Positions 9,535 through 20,454 of a DNA stretch of 64,000 nucleotides are shown here, piece by piece. A model generated the notes under the pieces. It ran no database searches. It saw only the letters and a program-made list of their open reading frames with translations, and had not been told where the DNA came from. Both the position numbers and the translations under genes were made by a program. The stretch comes from Metellina segmentata (Eukaryota > Arthropoda > Arachnida > Araneae > Tetragnathidae), in the NCBI GenBank assembly GCA_947359465.1, contig OX375872.1:139705432-139769431 (forward strand). Reading direction: 5' to 3'. Numbering within the stretch: the stretch's first letter is position 1; every line of letters begins with the position of its first letter.

Positions 9535-11520
9535 CGGCGTTAAGTGACTACGATGCCGAGTCTTGTTTGAATGCTTCTGTTCAATTTTGATGCAAAGGAG
9601 TCATTATTATTCTTTGGGCTAAGTTTGTATAAACGATATAAAAAAACGGACAGGGTTTTGTTTGAATGGGTCTGTTGAGTTTTGGTGCAAATGAGTCATT
9701 ATTCTTTGGCCCATAGTTTAACCAATAGCAAACATGTAGACAAAAGTAAACAGCATTTTGCTTGACGTTAAGTGACTCTGATGCCGTCTTGTTTTTATTC
9801 GCCTGTTCAATTTTGACGCCAAAGAGTAGCTATTCCTTAGCTAATAGTTTACATAAGAAATAGATACATACGGACAGCGTGTTGCTTGGCATTAAATGCA
9901 ATAATGATTCTTATTTGAATGCGTCAGTTCAATTTTGATGCGAAGGGGTCATTATTGTTTTTTGGCTAGTTTGTATGAATGATAGACAAAAGCGGACAGC
10001 GTTAGTTTGAATCCGTCTGTTCAGTTTTGGTGCCAAGGAATCATTATTCTTTGGCTCATAGTTTAACTAATAGAATGCCAGTTGACAAAAAAAACTATGT
10101 TTTGTTTGCCGTGATGTGACTCCGATTTTGAGTCTTGTTTAAATGCATCTGTTCGATGTTAATGCAAAGTCGTTACTCTTTGACTAACAGTTTGCATAAC
10201 CAAAGAGATAAAGGCGGGATTTGTTTTTTTTACTCGACATTAGGAGCTTGAACTTTGGCTATGTCGCCTTCACAATTCATGAAAACGGTTCTATTTCTTT
10301 GTGCACCTATACACGAGAAATGCTTTTGTCATTTAATTGATAGAGAAATATGAAATATGAACATCTCAATGAATTTATGTCCTTAAGATCCTTTTTCTGT
10401 AAACGCAAAGATGAAAAAAATGAAAGGGAAGGAAGAGTTATGCGGTCAAGGAAAGTTCAATACAGAAGAGTGGGGGACTATATATTGCGTGCACCCAGGT
10501 TTTCGTGTTGAGGGAAGAGCTTTTGAATAGAGACAGCGTTTAGCTTGGCGATAAATGACTCCGATCCTGAGTCTTGTTTGAATGCTTCAGTTCAATTTTG
10601 ATACAAATGAGTCATTGTTATTATTTGCTTAGCAATCTGCATAACCAAGACTAAATGCGTCAGTTCAATTTTTGGGGAAATAAGTCATTATTCTTTGGCT
10701 AACAACTTGAATAACCAATAGAATCCATAGAGATAAAGCAAACAGCGTTTTGCTTGGCATCATGTTACTCCAATAAGTCTTGTTTGAATGCATCAATTCA
10801 ATTGCCCTGCAGAGGAGTCATTATTATTCTTTGGTTAACAGTTCGCACTACCAATAGCTTTCGAATGCTACAGTTAAGCTATGGGGTAAAGGAGTTATTA
10901 TTCTTTGGCTAAAAGATGATGAGCTCTGATGTTGGAATTCGTCAGTTCAATTTTGGTGCTAAGTGGCCATTACAACTCTTTGACTAGCATTTAACATAGA
11001 ATCCATAGAAAAAGTGCACAGAGTGTTTCTTGGCGCTTAGTGACTCAGATGCTAAATTTTGTTTGAAGATGTCATTTCAGTTCAAAGGCAGAATCATCAT
11101 TCTGCGGTCAAAAGTTCTTTTTTGTAAAATGGGCATAACCAATAAAATCCATAGTGGTAAAAAAGCGTTTTGCTTGAATGCCTCTGTTCAATTTGATGTA
11201 AAGGGATCATTATTATTCTTTGGCTAACAGTTGACTCAATAAATAGAATCCACAGACAAAAAGCAGAAAGCGTGTTGCTCGTCGTTAAGCGACTCCAATG
11301 CTGCGTCGTGTTTGAATGCGTCAGCTCAGTTTCGGTCGAGTCATTATTCTTTGTGTGTGTGGCTAAAGGTTTGCACTACCATAGGTACAAAAGCAGACAA
11401 CATTCTTATAAGAGTTAAGTGAATTCGATGTAGTCTTGTTTGAATATGTTCGTTCAAATTTTAGTGCAGAGTACTTATTCTCTGGCTAACAGTTCAAGTA
11501 ACCAATCGGAGAATGCGTAT
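9535..11520 (+). repeat. ~120-base tandem array with a 1-kb higher-order repeat
   Basis: A unit built on GTTAAGTGACTC, GTCTTGTTTGAATGC, TTCAATTTTGATG and GTCATTATTCTTTGGCTAA recurs about sixteen times. A flanking block beginning AAGGAAGAGTTATGCGGTCA at 9421 recurs at 10429, an offset of 1008. A segment of about eight units plus its leader has therefore been duplicated. Confidence 0.75.
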
Positions 11521-11668
11521 TGTGGACGATGGATGATCATGCTCCCTTTTTTCGTCCTACATTAGTTAAGGATATAAACTTCAACTACATCGAGTTTAAG
11601 TCTGAATGGTTTTCTGTATCAATGAGAAACTATGCATAAGAAATGCTAGAGCTAATTAATGACTAGGA

Positions 11669-12090
11669 AGGCAGGTAAGTTCAATTAACATCGCACTAAA
11701 GCAGCACAGCGGGCAATTTGCGACGGTCCCTAATCCCGAAGTGAAAGATCGAGGACAAAACGTCTCGTAATTTTGAAACATGGTCAGATGAAGGAGACCA
11801 AACCTGTGCTTGCACACCACTCTCCAAACTCCCAACACCACGTCAACGTTTTTGTATGTAGGTAGTTACTTAACGTCACTCTGGAGTAACACAATGGGAT
11901 ATTGGCGACGGTGCGCATAGGTAGGTATTTTAATTGACGTCACACTGGAGCTAAAAGACGGGCTATTGGCTACCGTCCGGGTTTGATCCCGAAGGGAGGG
12001 AATGATGCAAGGACAATGTCTCGTAATTTTGAACCAGTCAGATGACGAGCTGAGCACCTGAGCTCTGACACCCCAATCTCCAAGTATCCA
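11669..12090 (-). mobile_element. Stacked SINE 3' fragments
   Basis: Three partial SINE bodies in minus orientation follow each other: 11669-11852, 11853-11923 and 11924-12090. Each begins on the plus strand with a tail-type GTAGGTA/TTAATTAACGTC start. The short middle piece looks like an older copy interrupted by the next insertion. Heads are absent or too decayed to assign to A or B. Confidence 0.65.
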
Positions 12091-12123
12091 CAGAACTTCC
12101 AAGGTCTTTGTTGGTTCTTTTTG

Positions 12124-12422
12124 CGGGTCGCGCTTGAAAAAGTAGGGGATTAGCAATCGGGGTTGCTTGTTCGCTACTCGATCCAAACCAAAGACCGCCG
12201 TGAACGCTAGGGATTGTACCAGTTAATTCTGTCATGGCATCAAATGTCCTTGTATTAGCATAGGAAGTTTTGAGAGTGGGGTTCCAGTTCAGGTGTGACC
12301 TCCTCCCCTGACTACGATTGAAAATTGCATTTGTGTTGTCCTCGGAACTTTCCCTTCGGGTTTGATACCGGACCGTCCCCAATAGATCGTGCTCATGTGG
12401 GACGTTAATTAAACATCTACCT
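12124..12422 (+). mobile_element. SINE B, decayed
   Basis: A head-like stretch with GGGGATTAGCAATCGGGG, then the shared body and a terminus GACGTTAATTAAACATC. It lies head to head with the minus-strand fragments to its left. Confidence 0.65.
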
Positions 12423-12599
12423 ACCCTGTTCCCAAAATGCTGTACTGTTGAATGAACAGTACGTTTAATACATTTTACGACTTTTAGAGATTACTGAGGA
12501 ATTCAAACGCATATTTTATCTGTCCTAAATTACAATTTTTTTTCTGATATAACTAACTTCAGGGTGTGTTTCTGATGGCTTCTAGAAGTGAAAATCAAG

Positions 12600-12752
12600 G
12601 ATGTTAAACTATGCGTTAAGACCTTACATTTCATAAATGTAAAAGCTTATAAGTACAACACTTTTAAAGTAAAATAGGTGATCCATTTCTTTCAAAGGAT
12701 ATATCCCGCAGAAAGACAGGAAAGAGCAACTAGCATTTCGTAAACGCGTATA
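12600..12752 (-). repeat. Repeat P unit
   Basis: Contains the inverted form of the 19790-20335 unit (CATTTCATAAATGTAAAAGCTTAT, then a spaced GACAGGAA and a second CATTTCGTAAA). Related units lie at about 15030-15190 and 15520-15675. Confidence 0.5.
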
Positions 12753-12864
12753 GCCGTGGTAGCCCAGTTGTAATGGCAACGAATCAATAACCAGAAGATT
12801 GGGAGTACGAAACTGTCTCCATACCAATACCGTCGAGTACACGGAGGCTGGTGCACATGAAATA

Positions 12865-13432
12865 AACTACCCTACAATAAAGAAACGGACACCAAGATGT
12901 GATGGTATAAGGGAAATAATACATGCTTTAATAGAGGGATGGTCCCCCACGTGCTGCAATCACACTAGCAACCCTTCTGGGCATACTTCAACAAGGTTTT
13001 GATGTGCAGCTTTGGGTATTTGTGTCCATTCCTGCTGCAAGAATGTCGCCAGCTCAGCTGTAGATGTCGGACGTGGTTCCCTGGTCCGTTAGCGTCGCTC
13101 TAACTCGTCTCTGAAATGTTCTATGGGGGTTTAGGTCGGGACTCTGAGCAGGCCAGGGAAGACGTTTTTCATCCATATCTTGATACCGCTGCTTGACAGA
13201 GGCTGCAACATGATACTGAGCGTTGTCGTCCTGAAAGTAACTTTCGTCCATTCCATAAAATTGTCAGAGCGTAGGAAGAACCCGATTGTCCAAAATGTTC
13301 ATGTATGCGTCGGGTTCAATTGACCAGGAACAACATGCAAAAGTCCCTGGCCATACCACGAAAAACACCCCAAACAAGTAGTCGGATTTTATACAAATCC
13401 GCTGGCGTCCGGTCCATTGTTGTCGGGCAGTG
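12865..13432 (-). mobile_element. Tc1-like deletion derivative, 568 bases
   Basis: Flanked by TA (12863-12864, 13433-13434). The terminal inverted repeats read about AACTACCCTACAATAA at the left and CACTGCCCGACAACAA (reverse complement) at the right. On the minus strand it holds only the C-terminal half of a DD34E-type transposase, with traces of FFVVWPGTF, QDDNAQ and LPWPAQSPDLNP. The N-terminal half, with the DNA-binding domain and the first catalytic Asp, is missing. A frameshift after PDLNP removes the final Glu. It is the same length as 31148-31715. Confidence 0.8.
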
Positions 13433-13564
13433 TATGTTGTGTTATCAAATGTCACATGATATGGAAGTTGGGAGAGTGGGGTGGCAGCTCAGGTCTTTTT
13501 CTCGTCATCTGACCGTGGCTCATAATTACGAGGCATTGCTCTTGGATCTTTCCTTCGGGAATGG

Positions 13565-13888
13565 CCGACCAACCGGTATAGTGGTTAAGGTGTTAGCCTC
13601 TAGATCGGAAGGTTCCTGGTTCGAATCCGGGTCCGGGCATGGATGTTTGTAAACGTATGGTGTAGAGGCGGCTGGTGCACCTTAAATCTGTCGTGGCCGA
13701 AAGTCCTCGCGTTGGGTTGGCGTGGAAGTTTGGAGAGTGGGGTGCCAGCTCAGGTGTTGCTTCGTCATCTGACCGTGGTTCAAAATTACGAAGTGTTGTC
13801 CTCGATTCTTTCCCTTAAGGGACTGATCCCGGACCGTCGTCAATAGCCCGTTGTGTTGCCCTAGTACGACGTTAACTAAAATTACCTA
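13565..13888 (+). mobile_element. SINE A nested in SINE B
   Basis: A near-complete family A copy (324 bases) with both promoter boxes. A perfect 13-base duplication, CCTTCGGGAATGG, flanks it at 13552-13564 and 13889-13901. The duplicated bases are host SINE B sequence, which proves the nesting. Confidence 0.9.
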
Positions 13889-14029
13889 CCTTCGGGAATG
13901 GACCGTTGCCAATAGCCCACTGTATTGTTCCAGTGCGACGTTAATTAACTACATACCTACCTACCGTAAGCGTTTAAGCTTATCTCCTTTCAATCACCAC
14001 TAATATGCTCTGGATGACGTCTATCTTAT

Positions 14030-14776
14030 GGATGCGACATCAATGTCAGTGTTTTTAAAACATCGATTTATTTACCATCGATTTATTAGACCCGATGTTT
14101 GTTTAACAGAGATGTTTTTATATTGTGGATGTTTTTACGTTGTCGGTGTTTTATTTTTAAATAAAAAAAGTACCATTGTGAAAAAATAAAAAATAACTGT
14201 GGAACTAAGTGCTTGTCAGTGATGGCGACAATTGTCCCATCAGAAAGAGCTTTTTCCCTAACTGGTGGGACAGTTAATGAAAAAAGGAGTCGGCGTAAGT
14301 GGGAGAAAGTTAACAAACTTCTCTTTTTCAAAGTGTAGATAACAAATAGTGGGGCACATAATAATTATAGGCCCCAATATTTTTTATATGCGGGACATGA
14401 AAAATAAGTTTATGTTTTCCCCCATAAGGTGTTAAATAATTAATAACTAACAATAATTATTGTTATGTAGCTACCTACTTATATAGTTAGTAGTATCTAC
14501 TTCAAAGTATTGTAAATATTATTTTCGTTTGTATTATTCAATTTGAAAACAAAAGATTTGTTAATTGTTCTTATTAATTTTTTGGACTTTGTTTTGGCAG
14601 TTTACAGACTGACAAATTAAATCTCTCCCCGGGCTAACATTACTGTTAGAGGTTACTAAACCAGTTTAAAAAAAAAATGAAAAAAAAAAAAAAAAAAAAG
14701 AAGTTTTAATAAATCGATGGTTTTTAGGCGATGTTTTAACACTGAACATCGATGTTTTTCTGTCGATGTCGCATAC
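14030..14776 (+). mobile_element. hAT-type transposon remnant
   Basis: Both ends carry inverted ATGCGACATC (14031 onward and the complement near 14767-14776), with repeated ACATCGATG phrases inside. The middle holds the hAT C-terminal signature. Much of the interior is AT-rich filler, including an A-run near 14670-14699. Target duplications are not clear. Confidence 0.6.
14204..14338 (+). pseudogene. hAT transposase C-terminal remnant
   Basis: The frame reads TKCLSVMATIVPSERAFSLT, then GGTVNEKRS and a stop at 14336-14338. The VPSERAFS core followed by a conserved Lys-Arg-Ser segment is the hAT dimerisation (hATC) motif near the C terminus of these transposases. The rest of the protein is gone, so it cannot act. 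Confidence 0.75.
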
Positions 14777-14850
14777 CTAGTCCCTCTTACCACTAGTTAT
14801 TGTTAGTTAGTAATAAAGTGCATTATATACATACCCTGATTAATATTTGC

Positions 14851-15028
14851 AGTGGTGTGGGAGTTTGTAGAGTGAGGTGCCAGCTCAGGTGTTACCTCGT
14901 TATTTGACAGTGGTTCAAATTTACGCGGCGTTGTCCTCGGGTCTTTCCCTTGTGGGATTGATCCCTGACATTCGTCAATAGCCCGTTGTGTTGATCCAGT
15001 ACGACGTTAATTATAATACCTACGTATC
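14851..15028 (+). mobile_element. SINE body/3' fragment
   Basis: The shared SINE body from GTGTGGGAGTTTG to the GACGTTAATTATAATACC terminus. No head, so the family is unassigned. Confidence 0.75.
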
Positions 15029-15029
15029 C

Positions 15030-15190
15030 ATTCAATATCATGAATTGATGATCCCTTTATTACACAATATGTATCGTGCAAAAGACAGGAATAAGGCACT
15101 AACATGTCGTGAATGTAAAAGCTTATGATATGTAGGCCACTTTCAATATTAAGGTTAAGTGATGCATTTACTTCAAGGCTTGCATCATGG
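15030..15190 (-). repeat. Repeat P unit
   Basis: An inverted relative of the unit tandemly repeated at 19790-20335: AATGTAAAAGCTTATGATAT and a GCAAAAGACAGGAATAAG phrase. A further unit lies at 15520-15675, on the other side of a SINE B. Confidence 0.5.
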
Positions 15191-15200
15191 AAAAGGCAGA

Positions 15201-15510
15201 GGGGCACGGTAGCCCGGTTAGCAGAGTAACTGATTAGCAACCGGAGGGTTGCGAGTTCGAATCCTACCAAAGACTGTCATGTGCAAAGGGGGATGATGCA
15301 CGTTAAAGACACCGGGGCCGCAAATGTCCTCACATTAGCGTGGTGCTTAAGATTGGAGAGTGGAGTGCCAGCTCAGGTGTGACCTCGTCATCTGACCGTG
15401 GCTGAAAATTACGTGGTTTTGTCGTCGAATCTTTCACGGGATGATGGATCCCAGACTGTCTCCAATAGCCCGCTGTTTTGCTCCAGTGTGACGTTAATTA
15501 AGAAATACAT
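15201..15510 (+). mobile_element. SINE B, full length
   Basis: The head contains CGGTAGCCCGGTTAGCAGAG, GATTAGCAACCGGAGGG and the B-box GAGTTCGAATCC. It is followed by the shared body and a GACGTTAATTAAGAAATAC end. Substitutions against other copies suggest middle age. Confidence 0.8.
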
Positions 15511-15684
15511 AAAAAAGAATAAGGTAGAATTAAGAACAACACACACACAAATAACATTTCGGCATTGTAAAAGCTGATGATTTATTATTCCATGGAATAT
15601 AAGGTGTTGATTTTATTTATAATACTGTGGTGCAAAAGATAAGAAAAAGTAAGGTTTCGTAAATGCTAATATGGGATTTATATA

Positions 15685-17261
15685 CAGGGTGTCCTGGAAT
15701 TCACGGGCCAAACTTTAAGGGTAAGTAAAATCCATATAAAAAAGCATTTTTTGTATAGCAACATGGGGTCGGAAATGAAATGAGGAAATGAAAAAAAGCT
15801 CTTTACTTACATAATATTACAGTAACTGCTCAAATGTGTCACCACCAACATCGATACAGGCCTGGTAGCGCCTAGCAAGTGATTGGCATACTCTTTGGAA
15901 GATACCAGGTGTTTCACAAACTGTTGCAGCAGCGATTGAAAGTTTTGCAATAAGGTCCTCATCAGAATCAATTGGAGTCTCGTAGACGAGTGCCTTTAAG
16001 TGTCCCCATAAGAAAAAATAGATACTTGATAAATCTGGTGAACGTGCTGGCCAAGCGAATGGTCCATCTCGTCCAATCCATCGAAGGCCAAAGGTGGCAT
16101 TGAGGTAACTACGCACATTATTGCAGGAATGGGCTGGAGCCCCATCGTGCTGAAACCACATGGTATTTCGAACAGCAACAGGAACACTGTCAAGTAATTC
16201 TGGTAATACATCTCCCAGAAAGATTAGATAAGTTCTGCCGTTAAGTCGATTTGGGAGCAAGTATGAGCCAGTAAGGAAATCGTTCACAATGCCCGCCCAC
16301 ACATTAACAGAGAACCGCTCCTGGAAAGCATGCGGACACGTAGCATATGGGTTAAAGGAAGCCCACACATGGGAATTGTGCAAATTAAAAATTCTGTCTT
16401 GCGTAAAGCTGGCCTCATCTGTGAAAAGTACATTTGCAGAGAAGCACGGAGTGAATGTACTCTGCTGCAAAAACCAACTACAGAAATCTACAAGCCGAGG
16501 ATAATCACCTGTCTTTAGTGCTTGCGTTCTCTGTAAGTGGTATGGAAATAGTCTTTCCTCATGCAAAATTTTCCAAACAGTGCTTTTACTCACGCCTGTA
16601 GTTCGTGCAATCGATCTTGTGCTAGTGCTTGGATTATCATCACACACTCTCAGAATACGTTCTTCCATTTCTGGATCTCGAACATGTCTCCAACGGCTCG
16701 CATCCGGTTTCTTGACATGAAATGAAACGCTCTCGCAAAACTGTCGGTGTCCCGTACATAAGATGCATGTCTGCTTTCTCAGAGAAGGTAAATTGCTCCA
16801 TCGCGCAAAAATAACAGCAAAGAATCGTTTTCCTCAGCAAATATTCTAACAGAAAGCTAATTCTCTAACAGCAAAGAATCGTTTCGAACAGCAAAGATTC
16901 TAACAGAAAGCTAATTCTCTAACAGCAAAGAATCGTTTGCAGCTCGCGTAATGCCATTAAAACTCAATAAAATTGTTTTGCAGACGATTTGATGATGCAA
17001 ACTAAATAAACTTCTACTATTCAATATTTTTCTTCCCAAAAATTCATCTTTTTTTTTTTTTAAGCTACGTCACTAATCGTTTCTATCGTCTGCTCTAAAA
17101 ATATCATGTGAGTAAAGAGCTTTTTTTTTATTTCCTCAGCATTTCTTGTTTTTCCACCTGCACTTTTCCTTTCCGACCCCATGTTGCTATACAAAAAAAT
17201 GCTTCTTTATGTGTATTTTACTTACCCTTAAAGTTTGGCCCATGAATTCAGGGACACCCTG
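15685..17261 (-). mobile_element. Mariner-type transposon, 1577 bases
   Basis: TA duplications (15683-15684, 17262-17263) flank termini that begin CAGGGTGTCC on both sides. The inverted repeats extend about 95 bases, with the phrases GGCCAAACTTTAAGGGTAAG and GCAACATGGGGTCGG in both arms. The minus strand encodes a largely readable transposase (15817-16801). Short tandem copies of about 58 bases (CTAACAGCAAAGAATCGTTT, about 16812-16940) lie between the gene start and the right repeat. The near-perfect arms argue for a fairly recent insertion. Confidence 0.9.
15817..16801 (-). pseudogene. Mariner-type transposase, N-terminal frameshift
   Basis: The main frame (283 codons, 15817-16668) has a helix-turn-helix near residues 14-40 (SIARTTGVSKSTVWKIL). 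It also has a catalytic core with FTDEASF (Asp84), FQHDGAPAHS (Asp175) and WPARSPDLSS (Asp212), leaving 36 residues between the last two acidic residues. NVWAGIV and FFLWGHLK are also present. The start of the protein (MEQFTFSEKADMHLMYG, from 16801) is in a different frame and appears shortened, so a frameshift and small deletion separate it from the core. The protein would cut and join DNA at TA sites if intact. Confidence 0.85.
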
Positions 17262-17350
17262 TAGAATACTTTCAGTATCATGAATAGAGTATCTATTTCA
17301 CAATATTTACTGTGCAGTTTTCGAGATTTTCAGAACTTGTTTTTTTATAT

Positions 17351-18230
17351 GTCCCAGTTTACATACTTCCCTGCATTTTCAGGAGTCGAATACATTACAA
17401 AATGAATCATCATTTTATCATCGATCATTGTGCGTTATGACCTCTAAACTCACTTGAAACTTTGTGATGCGTTATTGTTTTGTGCGTTATGACCTAATAC
17501 TCCCCTAAGACTGTTAAACATTACTGTTTTGTGTGTTATGACCCAAGAATCACTTATAGCTGTGTAATGCGTTATTGTTGTGCTTTATGACCCAAAACTC
17601 AATTTCAGTTGTTTCACATCAGTTTTTCTTCCTACTGAATAGAAAGAGGGTTCGATGAAATCTACGGGCTATAGGCCTAAAGAGCAGGACAAAGGTTTAA
17701 AAAATATTTTCAGAACCCAAATTTTTATGTAACACGGTTTTGACACTTTCTCTGGCATTATCTTGAATCGAATACAGGACCAAGTGAAGCATCCACCGTT
17801 AAAGGTTGACCACTGTACCATTGGCCATTGTGCGTCAAGATCCCCAAACTCACTTAAAACTGTGTTATGCGTTATGACCCAAAACTCACTTAAAGCTGTT
17901 TTGCCTTATTGTGTTGTGCGTTATGACCCAAAACTCAATTTTAATCGTTTCTCACCATTTAACATTACTTTTTCTTCCTACTGAATACAAAGAGGGTTCG
18001 ATGAAATCTGCAGGATATAGGGCCCAAAAAAACAGGACAAGGGCTTAAAAAAATTCACGATATTTTCAGAACCGGATTTTTTACGTCCCACAGTTTTGAC
18101 ACTTTCTCTGCATTATCTCGAGTCGAATACAGGACCAAATGAAGCATCGGCCGTTAAAGATCGTAAGGCATTGTGTCCTGCATTGTGCGTTATGACCCAA
18201 AACTCACTTAAAGCTCGCAGTCGCGTGATA
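17351..18230 (+). repeat. Repeat Q, about 2.5 units of ~356 bases
   Basis: TGACACTTTC occurs at 17741 and 18097. Each unit ends in a block of GTGCGTTATGACCCAAAACT repeats about 55 bases apart. A partial first unit begins near 17351. An inverted relative lies at 20455-20700. A 91-codon frame across 18096-18371 is not conserved between units. Confidence 0.65.
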
Positions 18231-19188
18231 TATTCGGTGCTTCGACACAACCAGTTGCTCGCAGAACAAAATACTAAACAAACGCAGACCGCGGGACGCA
18301 GTTGCAAAGCCGAAACCCCACCATATCGAATTCTACAATTCGCTCTGACGAGCCCGGCCATAAAATTTTAGTCACCTCTTCCCCTTTTAGCATTGGTAGT
18401 CAGTTTTTCTTCCCAGTCGAGTCCAAAGAGCGTCCGATGAAATCTAACTAAATATCAACTGGGAAGAATTACGATGCGAGGCTTATTTTCATTATGGCTT
18501 CTCTGCCCCTCTGCTCCGAAAGAAAGGCCCCATAGAATTATGGCAGTTAGTCCACGCAGGCCAGATAAAGGCCGCCTCGGTAACAATTGCTTTTATCGCT
18601 TCGAGTACGATGCCGTTAGTGGTAGCAGGTATATTCACAAGTTTCCGACCCCCTTTTGAGTCCTGTCCCGCCTTTGTCGGAAAAGCGTGGAATATCGCGG
18701 CTCGCCAATCGTAAAGCGGGGGGAAGAATTAGAGAGGTGAGGGAAGGATGACACTGGGCCGACCCCCCTCGGAACAGGGAAATTCTGCCACGAAAAATGC
18801 CCCTCACAATGTCGCGTGGTGCACAAAGACAGCGGGTTTTAATGCGAAGATGGAAATAAGATAAGAATGAAAGTTATAAGAATGTACAGAATGGGTCTTT
18901 TGAGAGGTTCGTAATGTACAGGAAGCAATAAACCTAGGGTCGCCGTCGAAGAAGATACGTCACTCCGAGGTTTTCATTTGGGGGCCTCCCCCCCCCCCCC
19001 CGATTCATTCTTATAAATCTCTCCGAGACTGGAAAAATCGCGCGTAAAAAACAAGCCCGTGCTGCGGTTAGGCAGTGGCAGAAAAATGGAGAAAAGATGG
19101 TACCGGGATGAGTTAGGGAGCAGGCAAAAAATGGTATATACCCGTAGTAAAACGCGAAAGAAAGGCGGAGAGGTAGTTAAAAGAGGTC
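18231..19188. other. No feature recognised; GC-richer stretch
   Basis: A GC-richer interval with a 12-base C-run near 18989-19000. Overlapping short frames on both strands (18474-18826) show no known motif. It may flank a host gene (see the candidate exon at 19189-19248), but nothing proves this. Confidence 0.35.
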
Positions 19189-19248
19189 TCAGAAAAGGAT
19201 GGTAACCAGCACCTCCTGGTCGTCGCAGTCACTCCACGCGGGGTTGTT
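19189..19248 (-). CDS. Candidate terminal exon
   Basis: On the minus strand a pyrimidine-rich tract ending CAG (19249-19251 on the plus strand) is followed by 19 codons reading NNPAWSDCDDQEVLVTILF and a TGA. The codons are GC-rich and the layout fits a splice acceptor plus last exon. No family is recognised, the length is short, and no upstream exon is visible, so this stays a weak call. Confidence 0.3.
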   Translation of the reverse strand, partial: NNPAWSDCDDQEVLVTILF

Positions 19249-19789
19249 CTGCCCGTTGACAGGGGGAGGAGACACTAACTTATGGTGGAGCATCTTTCAA
19301 GGAATGACTAATTTGCATTACTAAGATAGTGCGTAAATCACCAAACACACGGCATAAATCTGGTATAGAAAATTTATCGAATGGGGGGGTTGCTTTTCGA
19401 GTCTCATTCTCGTCTGAAGTGGCTGGAGGAGGATTTTTATCAGTTCTGGGGAATCGCGCACAATGCTTGCTTCGGTCTTCTAGGTGTGTCGTCGTATGCT
19501 GGCCTGCACAATAGGTGGGACGTCCCAAACCCCCGCCGTGGTAAACGCGGCATATATATGCATAGTGTGTCTTTTCTTGGGGCCATGAGAATTTTACGAT
19601 CGCTCGCGCTTTTTGGATTGTTGAAAGGGTGACCTTCGGTTTTATGATTTCAATAACCATTCAAAAATACTTTAAATTACTTTCATTGGGAGATAGGTTG
19701 CTCGAAGGGGTAAGGCTGGTAAGTTGGGAACCTTGTGCTAGGATAGACGTCATTCAGAGAGGATTAGGGTGACGATCAAAAGCAGATAA
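19249..19789. other. No feature recognised
   Basis: Mixed sequence with overlapping open frames on both strands (19280-19660 minus, 19381-19632 plus) and no recognisable motif. It would be intron if the 19189-19248 exon is real. Confidence 0.35.
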
Positions 19790-20340
19790 CCTTGCGCGTT
19801 TATGAAATGTTAGTTGCTTATTCCTGTCTTCTGCTCGATACTTATTGTGAAGGAAATGGATCATCTATTTATAATAGTGAAAGTGGTCCTTATATGATAA
19901 GCTTTTGCATTTACGAAATGTAAGTTGCGTATTTCTGCCTTCGCTCGATACTTATTGGAAAGGAAAGGAATTTATTCATAATATTGAAAGTGGTCTATAT
20001 ATGATAAGCTTTAGAATTTACAAAATGTAAGTTGCGTATTCCTGCCTTCGCTCGATACTTATTGGAAAGGAAAGGAATTTATTCATAATATTGAAAGTGG
20101 TCTATATATGATAAGCTTTTACATTCACGAAATGTTACTTGGTTAATTATGTCTTCTGGACGATTATCTCTTGATATTGAAATTAGTCTATATATGGTAA
20201 GCTTTTACATTTGCGAAATGTGTTGCTTATTCCTGTCTTCAACACGATACAAATTTTAAAAGTAAATAGATCCCTACTCATGATATTTAAAGTAGTCAAT
20301 ACATGATATCCTTTAACATTTACGAAATGTGTTGATTTTC
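19790..20340 (+). repeat. Repeat P tandem array, ~115-base units
   Basis: Five units share ATGATAAGCTTTTRCATTTA, CGAAATGT, GCGTATTCCTGCCTTCGCTC and ATTGAAAGTGGTCTATATAT. The second and third units are nearly identical. Inverted single units lie at 12600-12752, 15030-15190 and 15520-15675. Confidence 0.7.
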
Positions 20341-20454
20341 TGATCTTTTTAAACGTATCAACTGTTTTTAGGCCTATATTCCTGTAGATTTAATCGAACC
20401 TTCTTTGTAATCAGCAGAAAGAAAAACTGACGTTAAAAGACTAAAATTGAATTT

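Larger units (their letters stand above)
12753..13965 (+). mobile_element. Host SINE B, broken into three pieces
   Basis: Head at 12753-12864, middle at 13433-13564, tail at 13902-13965. Joined across the two inserts, these give a normal SINE B order. The first insert is a Tc1-like derivative (12865-13432) flanked by TA. The second is a SINE A copy (13565-13888) with a 13-base target duplication. The nesting gives a relative age order. Confidence 0.75.
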
